Assembly (NCBI GenBank): GCA_015063305.1
Contig: SVUJ01000001.1
Span: 86,262 to 150,261 of the forward strand
Source: Oscillospiraceae bacterium
Lineage (GTDB): Bacteria > Bacillota > Clostridia > Oscillospirales > CAG-272
Reading direction: 5' to 3'
Length of the DNA: 64,000 nt
This document shows positions 44,386-54,025 of this stretch, one piece after another; position 1 is the first letter of the stretch; each line of letters begins with the position of its first letter. A model generated the notes under the pieces. The model was not told the origin of the DNA and did not search any database. It saw only the letters and a list, made by a program, of their open reading frames with translations. The translations under genes and the position numbers were made by a program.

Positions 44386-45708
44386 ATGATCAAGACGCTG
44401 AAAAATGCTTGGAGAATCCCTGAGCTTAGAAGCAAGCTCCTCTTCACATTGCTTATCATCGTTCTTTACCGACTTGGCGCAAACATTCCCGTACCTTACG
44501 TTAATCCCCAGGTATTCGAGGAAGCGTCTGCTGTAGCGGGCGGTACTATTCTGTACTACCTCAACATTCTTTCGGGCGATGCGCTCGGAAAGGCAACCCT
44601 TTTCGCACTCGGCGTATCTCCTTACATTACGTCATCGATCGTAATGCAGCTCCTTACGATCGCTATCCCGCCCCTTGAGAGACTTGCAAAGCAGGGCGAT
44701 GAAGGCAGAAAGAAGATAACTGCTATCACACGTCTCGTTACCGTAGGTCTTGCTCTTGTAACGGCTATCGGTTACGCGTTCTATCTTAACGCGTCGGGAT
44801 TCCTTGTTACTGAGATCGGCTGGTTCAGCGGTTCTGTTATCGTTGCTTGCTACTGCGCAGGCGCGGCACTCGTAATGTGGCTCGCAGAGAAGATCAATGA
44901 GTCGGGTATCGGTAACGGTATTTCGATAATCCTCTTCGCAAACATTATCGCAGGTCTTTTCGGAATAGCACAGTCTCTTTGGGGCTTGGTATTCACGGCA
45001 GGCGGATTCAGCGGATTCAGCTGGGTAGGACTTATCCTTGCCGTTGTTGAGGCGCTCGTTCTTCTCGGAATGATAATGATCATCGTTTGGATGTCTGATG
45101 CAGAGAGAAGAATTCCGATACAGTACGCTAAGAGAGTTGTTGGAAGAAAGATGTATGGCGGTCAGAACACAAATCTGCCCCTCAAGGTAAACATGGCAGG
45201 AGTTATGCCTATAATCTTTGCTAACTCTATAGTTGCGATCCCCGCTACTATAGTAAGCTTTATGAGCAAGGAGAACTGGTTTACTAAGTTTATCAACAAC
45301 TGGTTCAATTATAACACCTGGCCTTACCTCATAGTATTCACGATCCTTCTGTTTGCTTTCGCGTTCTTCTACGTGGCTATCTCGTTTAACCCCGTTGAGG
45401 TCGCAAACAACATCAAGAACAACGGAGGAGCTATCCCCGGAATTCGTTCGGGCAGACCCACCGTTACCTATATCAAGAAGATACTCAACAGAATAACCCT
45501 TTTGGGTGCAATAATAGTCGCGTTTATCGCTTGCTTCCCCATGATCGTTAATATCATTGATACTATGATCACCCCCGGAAGCACCAGATTCTCCGCGCTT
45601 GCGTTCGGCGGTTCTTCGCTGATCATTCTCGTTGGTGTTGCTCTTGAGACAGTTCGTGAGCTTGAGGCTCAGATGTCCCTGAGAAACTACAAGGGATTTC
45701 TTGACTGA
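44386..45708 (+). CDS. secY: Protein translocase subunit SecY
   Basis: 440-aa channel of the Sec translocon with about ten membrane helices. Diagnostic parts: YRLGANIPVPYV, ILSGDALGKATLFALGVSPYITSSIVMQLL (plug and lateral-gate helix 2), EGRKKITAITR, RRIPIQYAKRVVGRKMYGGQ and the loop NNIKNNGGAIPGIRSGRPT. It starts 2 nt after rplO with GAGGAGG in the rplO end. Confidence 0.98.
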   Translation: MIKTLKNAWRIPELRSKLLFTLLIIVLYRLGANIPVPYVNPQVFEEASAVAGGTILYYLNILSGDALGKATLFALGVSPYITSSIVMQLLTIAIPPLERLAKQGDEGRKKITAITRLVTVGLALVTAIGYAFYLNASGFLVTEIGWFSGSVIVACYCAGAALVMWLAEKINESGIGNGISIILFANIIAGLFGIAQSLWGLVFTAGGFSGFSWVGLILAVVEALVLLGMIMIIVWMSDAERRIPIQYAKRVVGRKMYGGQNTNLPLKVNMAGVMPIIFANSIVAIPATIVSFMSKENWFTKFINNWFNYNTWPYLIVFTILLFAFAFFYVAISFNPVEVANNIKNNGGAIPGIRSGRPTVTYIKKILNRITLLGAIIVAFIACFPMIVNIIDTMITPGSTRFSALAFGGSSLIILVGVALETVRELEAQMSLRNYKGFLD

Positions 45709-45729
45709 TCCCCTTCGGAGGAATAAACT

Positions 45730-46371
45730 ATGAAGCTTATTCTTTTGGGTGCGCCCGGAGCGGGCAAGGGAACTCAGTCAGCAAAAATATCAGAAAAGTG
45801 GAATATCCCCGCCGTATCTACGGGTGATATGCTTCGTGCCGCCGTTAAGGAGGGCACGGAGCAGGGACTTTCCGCAAAGGCATATATGGACGCGGGTAAG
45901 CTTGTTCCCGATGAGGTAGTCATCGGAATAATCAAGGAATACCTGTCGTCGGACAAATGCAAAAACGGATTTATACTCGACGGCTTCCCCCGTTCGATAC
46001 CTCAGGCAGAGGCGCTTGACGCCATGGGCGTTAAGATAGACGCTGTGCTGAGCATCGAGGTGGAGGATGAGAAGATAATCGAGAGAATGAGCGGTCGTAG
46101 GATCTGCTCGTCCTGCGGAGCTTCTTATCACGTTGTGTATAACCCTCCGAAAAAGGCAGATGTCTGTGATGCTTGCTCGTCGGCTCTTTATATAAGAGAT
46201 GACGATGCTGCCGAAACGGTCATCAAGCGCCTTAACACCTACCACGAGATAACCGAGCCGCTTAAGGGATACTACGAAAAGAAGGGTATTCTGGTATGCG
46301 CTAAGGGTATGGAGAAGGTAGAGGACACTACGGCAAACGTATTTGAGGCACTTGAGAAGGTTGAGGCATAA
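45730..46371 (+). CDS. adk: Adenylate kinase
   Basis: 213-aa AMP/ATP phosphotransferase: P-loop GAPGAGKGT (7-15), DGFPRS, and a LID domain with a four-Cys zinc site (CSSC...CDAC), typical of Gram-positives. GGAGG lies before ATG 45730. Confidence 0.98.
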   Translation: MKLILLGAPGAGKGTQSAKISEKWNIPAVSTGDMLRAAVKEGTEQGLSAKAYMDAGKLVPDEVVIGIIKEYLSSDKCKNGFILDGFPRSIPQAEALDAMGVKIDAVLSIEVEDEKIIERMSGRRICSSCGASYHVVYNPPKKADVCDACSSALYIRDDDAAETVIKRLNTYHEITEPLKGYYEKKGILVCAKGMEKVEDTTANVFEALEKVEA

Positions 46372-46373
46372 GA

Positions 46374-47135
46374 ATGATTCAACTAAAAAATTCCGCTCAG
46401 ATATCAGCAATGAAGGAAGCGGGAAGGATCACGGGAGAAGCGCTGCTTCTCGCGAGAGAGCATGTCAGGGAGGGAGTCAGCACCAAGGAGCTTGACACTC
46501 TTATAAGAGAGTATATCGAGCGCGCGGGCGCAAAACCTTCCTTCCTGGGATATGCCGGTTTTCCTGCATCGGCTTGTATCAGTATAAATGACGAGGTCAT
46601 CCACGGCATACCCTCGAAAAACAGGGTGCTTCAGGAGGGCGATATCGTCAAGATAGACGTGGGAGCTTTTTATAAGGGCTTTCACGGCGACAGCGCAAGA
46701 ACGATTCCTGTCGGACGGGTAAGCGACGAGGCGATGAAGCTTATCGAGGTAACTCGAAACAGCTTTTTTGCGGGAGTCGATATGCTCAAGGTCGGAAACA
46801 GACTTGGAGATGTCGGATACGCGATACAGTCTTGTGTTGAAAAAGAAGGATTTTCCGTAGTCCGCAGATATATAGGTCACGGAGTAGGAAAAGAGCTTCA
46901 CGAACAGCCCGACGTTCCGAACTACGGAACAGCGGGCAGAGGAACAAGACTTTGCGCGGGAATGACCTTGGCTATAGAGCCGATGGTCAATACCGGAAGC
47001 GCGGACGTCTATGAATTGGCTGACGGTTGGACAGTTAAAACTGTCGATAAGGGACTGTCGGCGCATTACGAGAACACGGTTGCTCTTACGAGCGACGGAG
47101 TCCTGATAACGACGCTTATCGATAAAGATTTTTAA
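46374..47135 (+). CDS. map: Methionine aminopeptidase, type I
   Basis: 253-aa MetAP removing N-terminal Met from new proteins. Metal ligands are visible in DVGAFYKGFHGDSART, GHGVGKELHEQP, AIEPMV and the final ENTVALT. It starts 2 nt after adk; the RBS is poor, so translation may be coupled to adk. No N-terminal zinc finger or SH3 extension. Confidence 0.97.
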   Translation: MIQLKNSAQISAMKEAGRITGEALLLAREHVREGVSTKELDTLIREYIERAGAKPSFLGYAGFPASACISINDEVIHGIPSKNRVLQEGDIVKIDVGAFYKGFHGDSARTIPVGRVSDEAMKLIEVTRNSFFAGVDMLKVGNRLGDVGYAIQSCVEKEGFSVVRRYIGHGVGKELHEQPDVPNYGTAGRGTRLCAGMTLAIEPMVNTGSADVYELADGWTVKTVDKGLSAHYENTVALTSDGVLITTLIDKDF

Positions 47136-47174
47136 GGTTGATATCACAGAATATAAAGCAGAGGAGGGATTATT

Positions 47175-47393
47175 CTGCCTAAGGACGATGTAATAGAGTT
47201 TGAGGGTACGGTCGTTGAGGCTCTGCCTAACGCTACCTTCAAGGTAAAGCTCCCGAACGGGCATATCGTTACTGCTCATATATCGGGAAAGCTGAGAATG
47301 AATTATATCAGAATATTGCCGGGAGATAAGGTGACCGTTGAGGTGTCGGTCTACGACCTCAATAAGGGACGCATAACCTGGCGAGCAAAGTAA
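47175..47393 (+). CDS. infA: Translation initiation factor IF-1, apparently starting at CTG
   Basis: 72-codon IF-1 ([71 protein letters not shown], an OB fold that blocks the A site during initiation). It is missing from the ORF track because no ATG, GTG or TTG is available: an in-frame TAA stands at 47154, and between it and PKDD only GGA, GGG, ATT, ATT and CTG occur. GAGGAGGG at 47161-47168 is 6 nt before CTG 47175, so CTG is the likely start (ATT 47172 is the alternative). Both are very rare and would make IF-1 level sensitive to initiation fidelity. Confidence 0.9.
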   Translation: MPKDDVIEFEGTVVEALPNATFKVKLPNGHIVTAHISGKLRMNYIRILPGDKVTVEVSVYDLNKGRITWRAK

Positions 47394-47428
47394 CGTAAAA
47401 CAAATTCAGAAAGGAATGGTATAATAGA

Positions 47429-47542
47429 ATGAAGGTTAAACCATCCGTTAAAAAGATTTGCGAAAAGTGCAAAATCATAAAGAGAAAAGGCAAAGTAATG
47501 GTCATCTGCGAGAACCCTAAGCACAAGCAGAGACAGGGCTGA
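47429..47542 (+). CDS. rpmJ: 50S ribosomal protein L36, zinc type
   Basis: 37-aa L36, too short for the ORF track: [37 protein letters not shown]. The C, C, C, H zinc set is intact. ATG 47429 follows AAAGGAATGG at a long distance, so its RBS is weaker than its neighbours'. Confidence 0.96.
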   Translation: MKVKPSVKKICEKCKIIKRKGKVMVICENPKHKQRQG

Positions 47543-47579
47543 TTGTCTTTAAAATTTAACAGAAAGGTGAATAAACAAA

Positions 47580-47948
47580 ATGGCACGTATAGCTGGTGTT
47601 GATATACCTAACAACAAGCGTGTTGAGATAGCTCTTACCTATATCTACGGAATCGGAAGAAAGAGCGCTAACGATATTCTCGCACAGACGGGCATAAACC
47701 CCGATACACGCGCAAAGGATCTTACCGAAGATGAGATCGCAAAGCTTCGTGACGTAATTGAAAACCAGTACACCGTTGAAGGTGACCTCCGCCGTGAGGT
47801 TGCGCTCAACATCAAGAGAATGGTTGAGATCAATTGCTACCGCGGTATCAGACACAGAAAAGGTCTTCCCGTAAGAGGACAGAGAACAAAAACCAATGCA
47901 AGAACCCGCAAGGGACCTGCAAAGACGATAGCAAACAAGAAGAAGTAA
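47580..47948 (+). CDS. rpsM: 30S ribosomal protein S13
   Basis: 122-aa S13 ([92 protein letters not shown]). AAAGGTGA before ATG 47580. Confidence 0.98.
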   Translation: MARIAGVDIPNNKRVEIALTYIYGIGRKSANDILAQTGINPDTRAKDLTEDEIAKLRDVIENQYTVEGDLRREVALNIKRMVEINCYRGIRHRKGLPVRGQRTKTNARTRKGPAKTIANKKK

Positions 47949-47964
47949 AGGAGAGGCATGACAG

Positions 47965-48363
47965 ATGGCTAAAGTTGCAGCAAAGAAAGTTGTCAAGAGA
48001 CGCCGCGAGAGAAAGAACATTGAAAAAGGCGCGGTTCATATCAGTGCAACTTTCAATAACACAATAATCACTATCACCGACGTTGCCGGAAATGCTATTT
48101 CCTGGGCATCTGCTGGTGAGCTCGGATTCAAAGGCTCCAGAAAGTCAACTCCGTATGCAGCTCAGACCGCTTCTGAGACAGCTGCAAAGGCAGCAATGGA
48201 ACACGGACTTAAGTCTGTTGAAGTTTACGTAAAGGGCCCCGGATCGGGACGTGAGTCGGCAATCCGCGCACTTGAGACCGCTGGACTTCAGATCACTATG
48301 ATCAAGGACGTAACCCCCGTTCCGCATAACGGATGCAGACCGCCTAAGCGCAGACGCGTATAA
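47965..48363 (+). CDS. rpsK: 30S ribosomal protein S11
   Basis: 132-aa S11 ([74 protein letters not shown]). GGAGAGGC upstream. Confidence 0.98.
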   Translation: MAKVAAKKVVKRRRERKNIEKGAVHISATFNNTIITITDVAGNAISWASAGELGFKGSRKSTPYAAQTASETAAKAAMEHGLKSVEVYVKGPGSGRESAIRALETAGLQITMIKDVTPVPHNGCRPPKRRRV

Positions 48364-48386
48364 TCAATAACAGGAGGTAAATAACA

Positions 48387-49013
48387 ATGGCAAGATATAC
48401 AGGACCTGCTTGTAAGCTTTGCCGCAGAGAGGGAACTAAGCTTTTCCTTAAGGGCGACAGATGTATGTCCGGAAAGTGCGCTATTGACAGAAGATCAACA
48501 GCTCCCGGTCAGCACGGCGCGGCTAACAAGAAGCAGAAAGAATATGGAATGCAGCTTCGTGAGAAGCAGAAGGCAAAGAGATACTACGGTGTTCTTGAGA
48601 AGCAGTTCAAGAACTACTTTGCTGAGGCAGCTCGTAAAGAGGGTATGACAGGTGAGAACCTGCTGAAGCTCATCGAGCGTCGTCTTGATAACGTAGTATA
48701 CAGAATGGGTATGGCAGAGAGCCGCAAGGAAGCTCGTCAGCTCGTTCTTCATGAGCACTTTGAGCTTAACGGTAAGAAGGTTAATATTCCTTCTATAATC
48801 GTAAGCGCAGGTGACGTTGTTGCTGTAAGAGAGAACTTCCGCGGTTCTGCAAAGTGCAAGAGCCTTGCTGAGGGTCTTCAGACAAAGAACGCGCCTAAGT
48901 GGCTTGACGTAGATAAGACCAACCTGAGTGCGAAGGTTGTTGCTCTCCCCGCGAGAGATGACGTTGATTTCGATTTCAACGAACAGCTTATCGTCGAGCA
49001 TTATTCCAAGTAA
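48387..49013 (+). CDS. rpsD: 30S ribosomal protein S4
   Basis: 208-aa S4 of the cysteine-containing form (CKLC...CMSGKC near the N-terminus, probably zinc-bound). S4 RNA-binding domain: [49 protein letters not shown]. In many Firmicutes rpsD is elsewhere; here it is in the alpha cluster. AGGAGG upstream. Confidence 0.98.
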   Translation: MARYTGPACKLCRREGTKLFLKGDRCMSGKCAIDRRSTAPGQHGAANKKQKEYGMQLREKQKAKRYYGVLEKQFKNYFAEAARKEGMTGENLLKLIERRLDNVVYRMGMAESRKEARQLVLHEHFELNGKKVNIPSIIVSAGDVVAVRENFRGSAKCKSLAEGLQTKNAPKWLDVDKTNLSAKVVALPARDDVDFDFNEQLIVEHYSK

Positions 49014-49105
49014 TTTCCATTCTTTATTCGCTTAGGATAAAGAAAGCACAGCGTAAATACGCAAGTTTTTGTAACACACAATAATTTTAGGAGGGTTTAT
49101 TTGGA

Positions 49106-50080
49106 ATGATTGAGATAGAAAAGCCCAATATAACTACTGTAAACCTTAGCGAAGACGGTACGAGCGGTAAATTTATCGTTGAGCCTCTTGAGAGAGGTTT
49201 TGGAATAACTCTCGGCAACTCGCTGCGCAGAATAATGCTCAGCTCTCTGCCCGGATATGCTGTTACTAACATTAAAATAGACGGCGTTCTCCACGAGTTT
49301 TCCACAATCCCCGGTGTAAGAGAAGACGTGACCGAGCTTGTGCTGAACGTTAAAGGCATAGTTGCTAAGCTTCACTGTAACTCCCCCAAGACCGTAGTAA
49401 TAGACGTTGTCGGCGAGCAGGAGGTAACAGCAGGAGATATCAAGCAGGACCCCGATATAGAGATACTCAATCCCAACCACCACATAGCAACAGTTGGTGA
49501 GGGCGAAAGACTTTATATGGAGCTTACCTTTGACCACGGCAGAGGATACGTTTCTCAGGACAGAAATAAGCAGCTTCACGCTCAGATGCTGGGAGCTAAT
49601 ATTTCCGCGCCCATCGGAACGATATACACCGACTCTATCTATACGCCCGTTTACAACGTTAGCTACACTGTTGAAAATACCCGTGTGGGTAACATAACCG
49701 ACTTCGACAAGCTGACGCTGGAGGTTCTTACAAACGGTACGATTTCCGCTAAGGAAGCGATTTCATTCGGAGCCAAGATTCTCAACGAGCATCTCAACTT
49801 GTTTGTTGATTTGTCGGATGAAGCAAAGAACGTAGAGATAATGGTCGAAAGAGAAGAGACCATCAAGGAGAAGGTTCTTGAGATGACCATTGAGGAGCTT
49901 GACATGTCTGTAAGAAGCTTCAACTGCTTGAAGCGCGCAGGCATTGACACAGTGGAAGACCTGACGAACCGCACCGAGGAGGATATGATAAAAGTACGAA
50001 ACCTCGGAAAGAAATCGCTTGAGGAAGTTATCCAGAAACTGCATTCACTTGGACTTGACCTCAGAAGAGAAGAGGACTAA
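49106..50080 (+). CDS. rpoA: RNA polymerase alpha subunit
   Basis: 324-aa alpha subunit. N-terminal dimerisation domain ([46 protein letters not shown]) and C-terminal domain ([49 protein letters not shown]) that contacts UP elements and regulators. AGGAGGG lies 12 nt before ATG 49106. Confidence 0.99.
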   Translation: MIEIEKPNITTVNLSEDGTSGKFIVEPLERGFGITLGNSLRRIMLSSLPGYAVTNIKIDGVLHEFSTIPGVREDVTELVLNVKGIVAKLHCNSPKTVVIDVVGEQEVTAGDIKQDPDIEILNPNHHIATVGEGERLYMELTFDHGRGYVSQDRNKQLHAQMLGANISAPIGTIYTDSIYTPVYNVSYTVENTRVGNITDFDKLTLEVLTNGTISAKEAISFGAKILNEHLNLFVDLSDEAKNVEIMVEREETIKEKVLEMTIEELDMSVRSFNCLKRAGIDTVEDLTNRTEEDMIKVRNLGKKSLEEVIQKLHSLGLDLRREED

Positions 50081-50158
50081 AATCAAGGCGGCGTAAGCGT
50101 GCCGATAAGTGAAATGCTTTGTAATTAGATTTAAAAACGCAAAAGGAGGGAAACGACA

Positions 50159-50575
50159 ATGCCCGGAACAAGAAAACTCGGCAGACCTACCGCGCACAGA
50201 AAAGCTATGCTTCGCGGAATGGTAACATTGCTGCTTGAGAACGGACAGGTAGAGACAACTCTTACCAGAGCAAAAGAAGTTCGTTCTGTTGCAGAAAAGA
50301 TGATAACACTTGGCAAGAAGAACACTCTTGCAAGTCGTCGTGCGGCTCTCGCATATATAACCAAAGAGGAAGTTGTAACAAAGGTATTTACCGAACTTGC
50401 TCCCTTGTATGCAAACCGCAACGGTGGATATACACAGATATTCAAGCTCGGCGCACGTAGAGGCGACGGAGCTGAGATGGCTATCGTTAAGCTTATAGAC
50501 TACGTAAAGCCTGAGGCTGACGATAAGAAGAAAAAGAAAGAGAAGAAAGTAGAAGCTGCTGCTCTCGAAAAGTAA
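50159..50575 (+). CDS. rplQ: 50S ribosomal protein L17
   Basis: 138-aa L17 ([77 protein letters not shown]). The C-terminal 25 residues are a Lys-rich extension. Last gene of the cluster. Confidence 0.98.
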   Translation: MPGTRKLGRPTAHRKAMLRGMVTLLLENGQVETTLTRAKEVRSVAEKMITLGKKNTLASRRAALAYITKEEVVTKVFTELAPLYANRNGGYTQIFKLGARRGDGAEMAIVKLIDYVKPEADDKKKKKEKKVEAAALEK

Positions 50576-50593
50576 TTTCTTTCGAATTCAAAA

Positions 50594-50633
50594 AACATCG
50601 GGAAAGATATTCTTTCCCGATGTTTTTTGTTTT
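50594..50633 (+). terminator. Terminator of the ribosomal cluster
   Basis: ACATCGGGAAAG/CTTTCCCGATGT with a short loop followed by TTTTTTGTTTT, 19 nt after rplQ. Confidence 0.93.
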
Positions 50634-50785
50634 ATATTTTGCTTATTTGTTTATTTCGCGACCACCGGTCGTCCGCGGGCGATTCGTGAATCGCCCCTAC
50701 GGTTATTGGTTTAGTGTAAAAAGGTTTGGAGAGGGTTTAAGGGAGAACCTTTCCTTAAAAGGTTCTCCCTTAAGAAATTTTTCTC
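50634..50785. other. Repeats after the ribosomal cluster
   Basis: No gene is seen. It contains GACCACCGGTCGTCC and CGATTCGTGAATCGCCCCTAC repeats and a family A hairpin (50739-50771, AAGGGAGAACC/GGTTCTCCCTT), here far from any stop codon. Confidence 0.75.
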
Positions 50786-50814
50786 TTGAAAAATTAAAAA
50801 ATTTTTGATATAAT
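50786..50814 (+). promoter_or_regulatory. Promoter of the acyltransferase gene
   Basis: TTGAAA at 50786-50791, 17 bp, TATAAT at 50809-50814, about 105 nt before the start codon. Confidence 0.8.
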
Positions 50815-50924
50815 GATCGTGTATATTTATTTGGTTATTATGTCATTTTAAGCAAAAATGCGAAAAATTCCCCATTTATGGTGACTGTTGACCGCAGATC
50901 AACTCAAGAGAGGAGAACACTGAC

Positions 50925-52139
50925 GTGGCTAAAAAGAAAAAGAAAAAATGGTTAAAATTCAGGCATAAGGTGGTCAGAAATGTTCTGTTCCCTACGCTTG
51001 GGACATATTCGCGCATCAAATACAATATCAAGGTGGACCGCTTTAAGGAACAGCAAAAGCGTCCCTATCTCATACTGCTTAACCACCAGACTGCCTTTGA
51101 CCAGTTCTTTGTCGGAATGGCGTTCAAAGGCCCTGTATACTATCTTGCGAGTGAGGATATATTCTCCAACGGATTTGTATCCTCTCTTATAAGGTATCTT
51201 GTTGAGCCTATACCGATAAAGAAGCAGACCACCGACGTTAAGGCGATAATGAACTGTATACGCGTGGGAAAAGAGGGCGGTACTATCGCTATCGCGCCTG
51301 AGGGCAACAGAACATACAGCGGAAGAACGGTCTATATGAGCCCTTCTATCGTCCCCCTTGCTAAAAAGCTGGGAATGCCTATTGCGCTCTTTCGTATAGA
51401 GGGCGGATACGGCGTTCATCCGAGATGGAGTGACGTTGTTCGCCGCGGAAAGATGAGAGCTTACGTATCCCGCGTGATATATCCCGAGGAGTACGCGACG
51501 ATGAGCGACGACGAGCTTTTCGCCATCATCAAAGAGGGACTTTGGGTGGACGAGGCGGTGTGTGATGCTGAGTTCCACCACAAAAAGCGCGCCGAATATC
51601 TTGAGAGAGCTATGTACGTGTGTCCTTTCTGCGGACTTTCAAGCTTTGAGAGCTCGGGCGAGATAATAAGCTGTCAGAAGTGCGGCAGAAGCGTAAAATA
51701 TCTTCCCACAAAGGAGCTTGAGGGAGTTGGATTTGACTTTCCGTTCCGCTTTGTTGCCGATTGGTATGAGGCTCAGGAGGATTTTATTAACGCCTTTGCT
51801 CTGACCGAGTGCTCAGACGAGCCGCTCTACCGCGAGGTGGTGTCGCTTTCTGAGGTAATTCCTTGCGAGAAGAAGATACCCATATCCGAGAAGGTAGAGC
51901 TTTCGCTCTGCAAGGACCGACTGGTATTTTCTTACCAAGACAAAGAAGAGAGCTATCTCTTTGAGGAGCTTGCCGCGATAACCGTGCTCGGAAAGAACAA
52001 GCTGAATATTTACTGCGGAGAAAAAATATATCAGATAAAGGGTTCAAAGCGATTTAACGCTTTAAAATACGTACATATTTACAACCGCTATAAAAATATC
52101 GTTAAAGGAGCTGCAGACGCACAATTCTTGGGATTGTGA
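50925..52139 (+). CDS. PlsC-like acyltransferase with zinc ribbon and C-terminal domain
   Basis: A 404-aa protein. Residues about 35-215 are a PlsC-type acyltransferase with LLNHQTAFD (NHxxxxD, motif I) and APEGNRTYSG (motif III). A zinc ribbon follows (CPFC...CQKC, about 235-258), then a C-terminal region (about 300-400, GLNIYCGEKIYQIKGSKRFNALKY-like) that looks like a small beta domain, possibly PH-like. There is no obvious membrane helix. It is the second plsC-type gene in the window, and the extra domains set it apart. The start is GTG 50925 after AGAGGAG. Substrate unknown. Confidence 0.85.
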   Translation: MAKKKKKKWLKFRHKVVRNVLFPTLGTYSRIKYNIKVDRFKEQQKRPYLILLNHQTAFDQFFVGMAFKGPVYYLASEDIFSNGFVSSLIRYLVEPIPIKKQTTDVKAIMNCIRVGKEGGTIAIAPEGNRTYSGRTVYMSPSIVPLAKKLGMPIALFRIEGGYGVHPRWSDVVRRGKMRAYVSRVIYPEEYATMSDDELFAIIKEGLWVDEAVCDAEFHHKKRAEYLERAMYVCPFCGLSSFESSGEIISCQKCGRSVKYLPTKELEGVGFDFPFRFVADWYEAQEDFINAFALTECSDEPLYREVVSLSEVIPCEKKIPISEKVELSLCKDRLVFSYQDKEESYLFEELAAITVLGKNKLNIYCGEKIYQIKGSKRFNALKYVHIYNRYKNIVKGAADAQFLGL

Positions 52140-52200
52140 CATTACAATCTAAACCTCATCACTGTAGCTAAAAATGCTTTGAAAGTTTTTGAAGGGGTCA

Positions 52201-52232
52201 AAGGGGGAACTTTTTGGGGAAAGTTCCCCCTT
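52201..52232 (-). terminator. rqcH terminator (family A variant)
   Basis: AAGGGGGAACTTT...AAAGTTCCCCCTT directly after the rqcH stop on the minus strand. The arms have different bases from the GGGAGAACC form but keep pairing. Confidence 0.65.
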
Positions 52233-52235
52233 GTC

Positions 52236-54002
52236 CTATTTCCTTCTCAAGCTTGATATTTTTTCGGCGTTGGGTGTTACGTAGGCGGTATAATTCGTGT
52301 GATATATCACGAGACCGGGTTTGCCGCCCGCGGGCTTTTTCACGTTCTTTGCGAGGGTATAATCCACACCGATATTTTGTCCCTCTGCCTTTGAGTAGAG
52401 GGCGGCTATCTCGGCTGCCTGAGTGAAATCGCGGTCGGTGGGCTCGTTGCCGCCGGTGATCAGCAGCACGTGAGAGCCTGCCGTTTGCTTGGCGTGAAAC
52501 CAATAGTCGGTCTTTGCGGCGAGCTTGTGGGTTATATGGTCATTTTGCAGATTGTTTTTGCCGCAGAGAACAGTCATTCCGTCGTCGGTCACGAACTGCA
52601 TATAGGATATATTATTCGCCTTTTTCCTGTCGCGCTCGTTATATCCCTTCATCTTTGACGCATACCCCGCGCGATAAAGCTCGTCGCGTATCTCGGCGAG
52701 GTCGGTGGGGGTCTCGGCGTGTGTGAGGGCATCGAATACCGTATAGATATATTCAAGCTCCTCTTGTCCAAGCCTTATCTGGTTTGTCAGCTCGGTCCTT
52801 GCCGTTTTGCTCTTATTGTACTTTTTATAATACCTTTGCGCGTTTGCCGAGGGAGAAAGGCGGCTGTCAAGCTCTATCTTCACCTGTTCAAACTCGCCGT
52901 CCTCGTTCATGCTCTCGTAGTCATCGAGCAGGGCGAAGCGGTCACCGCGCGACAGACGGTAGATGTTTGCCGTTATGAGGTCGCCGTATTTTTTGTATAT
53001 CTCTCCTTTTGCGCATTCCTCAAGCTCGGCGCTCTGAAGGTCGAGCTTTTTTCGTATCCTCGTTTCGGCGTTCGTGAGCAGGCGGAGGATATCCGAGGCT
53101 CTTTGCTTAACGCGCATCTCCTTGTCGCGCGTATCGAAAAATGTATCGAGAAGCGCTCCCGCACTCTCAAACGCTCGCAGCTCCATAGAGGTATAATGTG
53201 TTAAGGGAATAAATGAATATTCCACGGGGGCTGATCCGTCAAGCACGAGGCAGGGCGAAAAGTTCTCTTTTTTTATGCGCTCGGTCACGGCTAAGAATTC
53301 GTCCGTGAGTTTCTGCGGCGGGATATCACCCACGGCGGTGTCTGTATCACCCGACGCGCGATAGACTATCTCTCTTGCCACCGAGCTTGAAAGTCCCGCA
53401 AAACTTCTGACGAGAAATTTTGCCCCTTCAAGCCCCGAGGGGGCGTCTTCGAGTATTGAGGCGAGTTTTTCTTTATTGACGCTCAGGGGGCTTATTTTGT
53501 CGCCCAGAGAGGGCAGAGAATACGCGCCCCCCGCGATAAGCTGTCGGTGCGAGTCGAGCGAGAAGTCGGCGGTCTTGAGCGCCGATATTATTTTTTTATC
53601 TCCGTCGGCGAAGATAAGGTTACTGTATTTTCCCATAAGCTCGGCGATGAGAAATCTGGTGCAGAGAAATCCCATTTCGTCGCGCGTTTCAAACTCAAGA
53701 AATGCAATTCTGTCAAAATCCGCTTGAGTGATTGAGACAAGCTTTGCGCCCTGAAGATATTTTCTCAGCAGCATACAGAACATTGGGGGATTTTGGGGGT
53801 TCTCGCGAGTTGCCGAGGTAAATCCTATTCGGGGATTGTTCGACCCCGCGTTGATAAGAAGGCGCTTTCCGCCCTCAAAGCTTCTCATTTGAAGTATCAG
53901 CTCGTCCTTTTCGGGCTGATACACCTTTTCGATGCGCGCGCCGAGGGCGGCTTTTTTTATTTCACTCAGGGTACACGCAAGCATACCTGCATCAAATGCC
54001 AC
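52236..54002 (-). CDS. rqcH: RqcH/NFACT-family ribosome quality control factor
   Basis: A 588-aa NFACT protein (formerly fibronectin-binding protein FbpA/YloA). RqcH binds obstructed 50S subunits and adds C-terminal alanine tails that mark nascent chains for degradation. Present are the N-terminal NFACT-N domain (MAFDAGMLACTLSEIKKAALGARIEKVYQPEKDELILQMR; GKYSNLIFAD), a helix-hairpin-helix and a long coiled coil in the middle (about 280-430), and the NFACT-R domain (KTDYWFHAKQTAGSHVLLITGGNEPTDRDFTQAAEIAALYSKAEGQ). The track starts at GTG 54011; GTG 54002 (MAFD) has AAAGGAG 8 nt upstream and matches the family start. Confidence 0.93.
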   Translation of the reverse strand: MAFDAGMLACTLSEIKKAALGARIEKVYQPEKDELILQMRSFEGGKRLLINAGSNNPRIGFTSATRENPQNPPMFCMLLRKYLQGAKLVSITQADFDRIAFLEFETRDEMGFLCTRFLIAELMGKYSNLIFADGDKKIISALKTADFSLDSHRQLIAGGAYSLPSLGDKISPLSVNKEKLASILEDAPSGLEGAKFLVRSFAGLSSSVAREIVYRASGDTDTAVGDIPPQKLTDEFLAVTERIKKENFSPCLVLDGSAPVEYSFIPLTHYTSMELRAFESAGALLDTFFDTRDKEMRVKQRASDILRLLTNAETRIRKKLDLQSAELEECAKGEIYKKYGDLITANIYRLSRGDRFALLDDYESMNEDGEFEQVKIELDSRLSPSANAQRYYKKYNKSKTARTELTNQIRLGQEELEYIYTVFDALTHAETPTDLAEIRDELYRAGYASKMKGYNERDRKKANNISYMQFVTDDGMTVLCGKNNLQNDHITHKLAAKTDYWFHAKQTAGSHVLLITGGNEPTDRDFTQAAEIAALYSKAEGQNIGVDYTLAKNVKKPAGGKPGLVIYHTNYTAYVTPNAEKISSLRRK

Positions 54003-54025
54003 GGCGCTCACTCCTTTCTCTGTTT

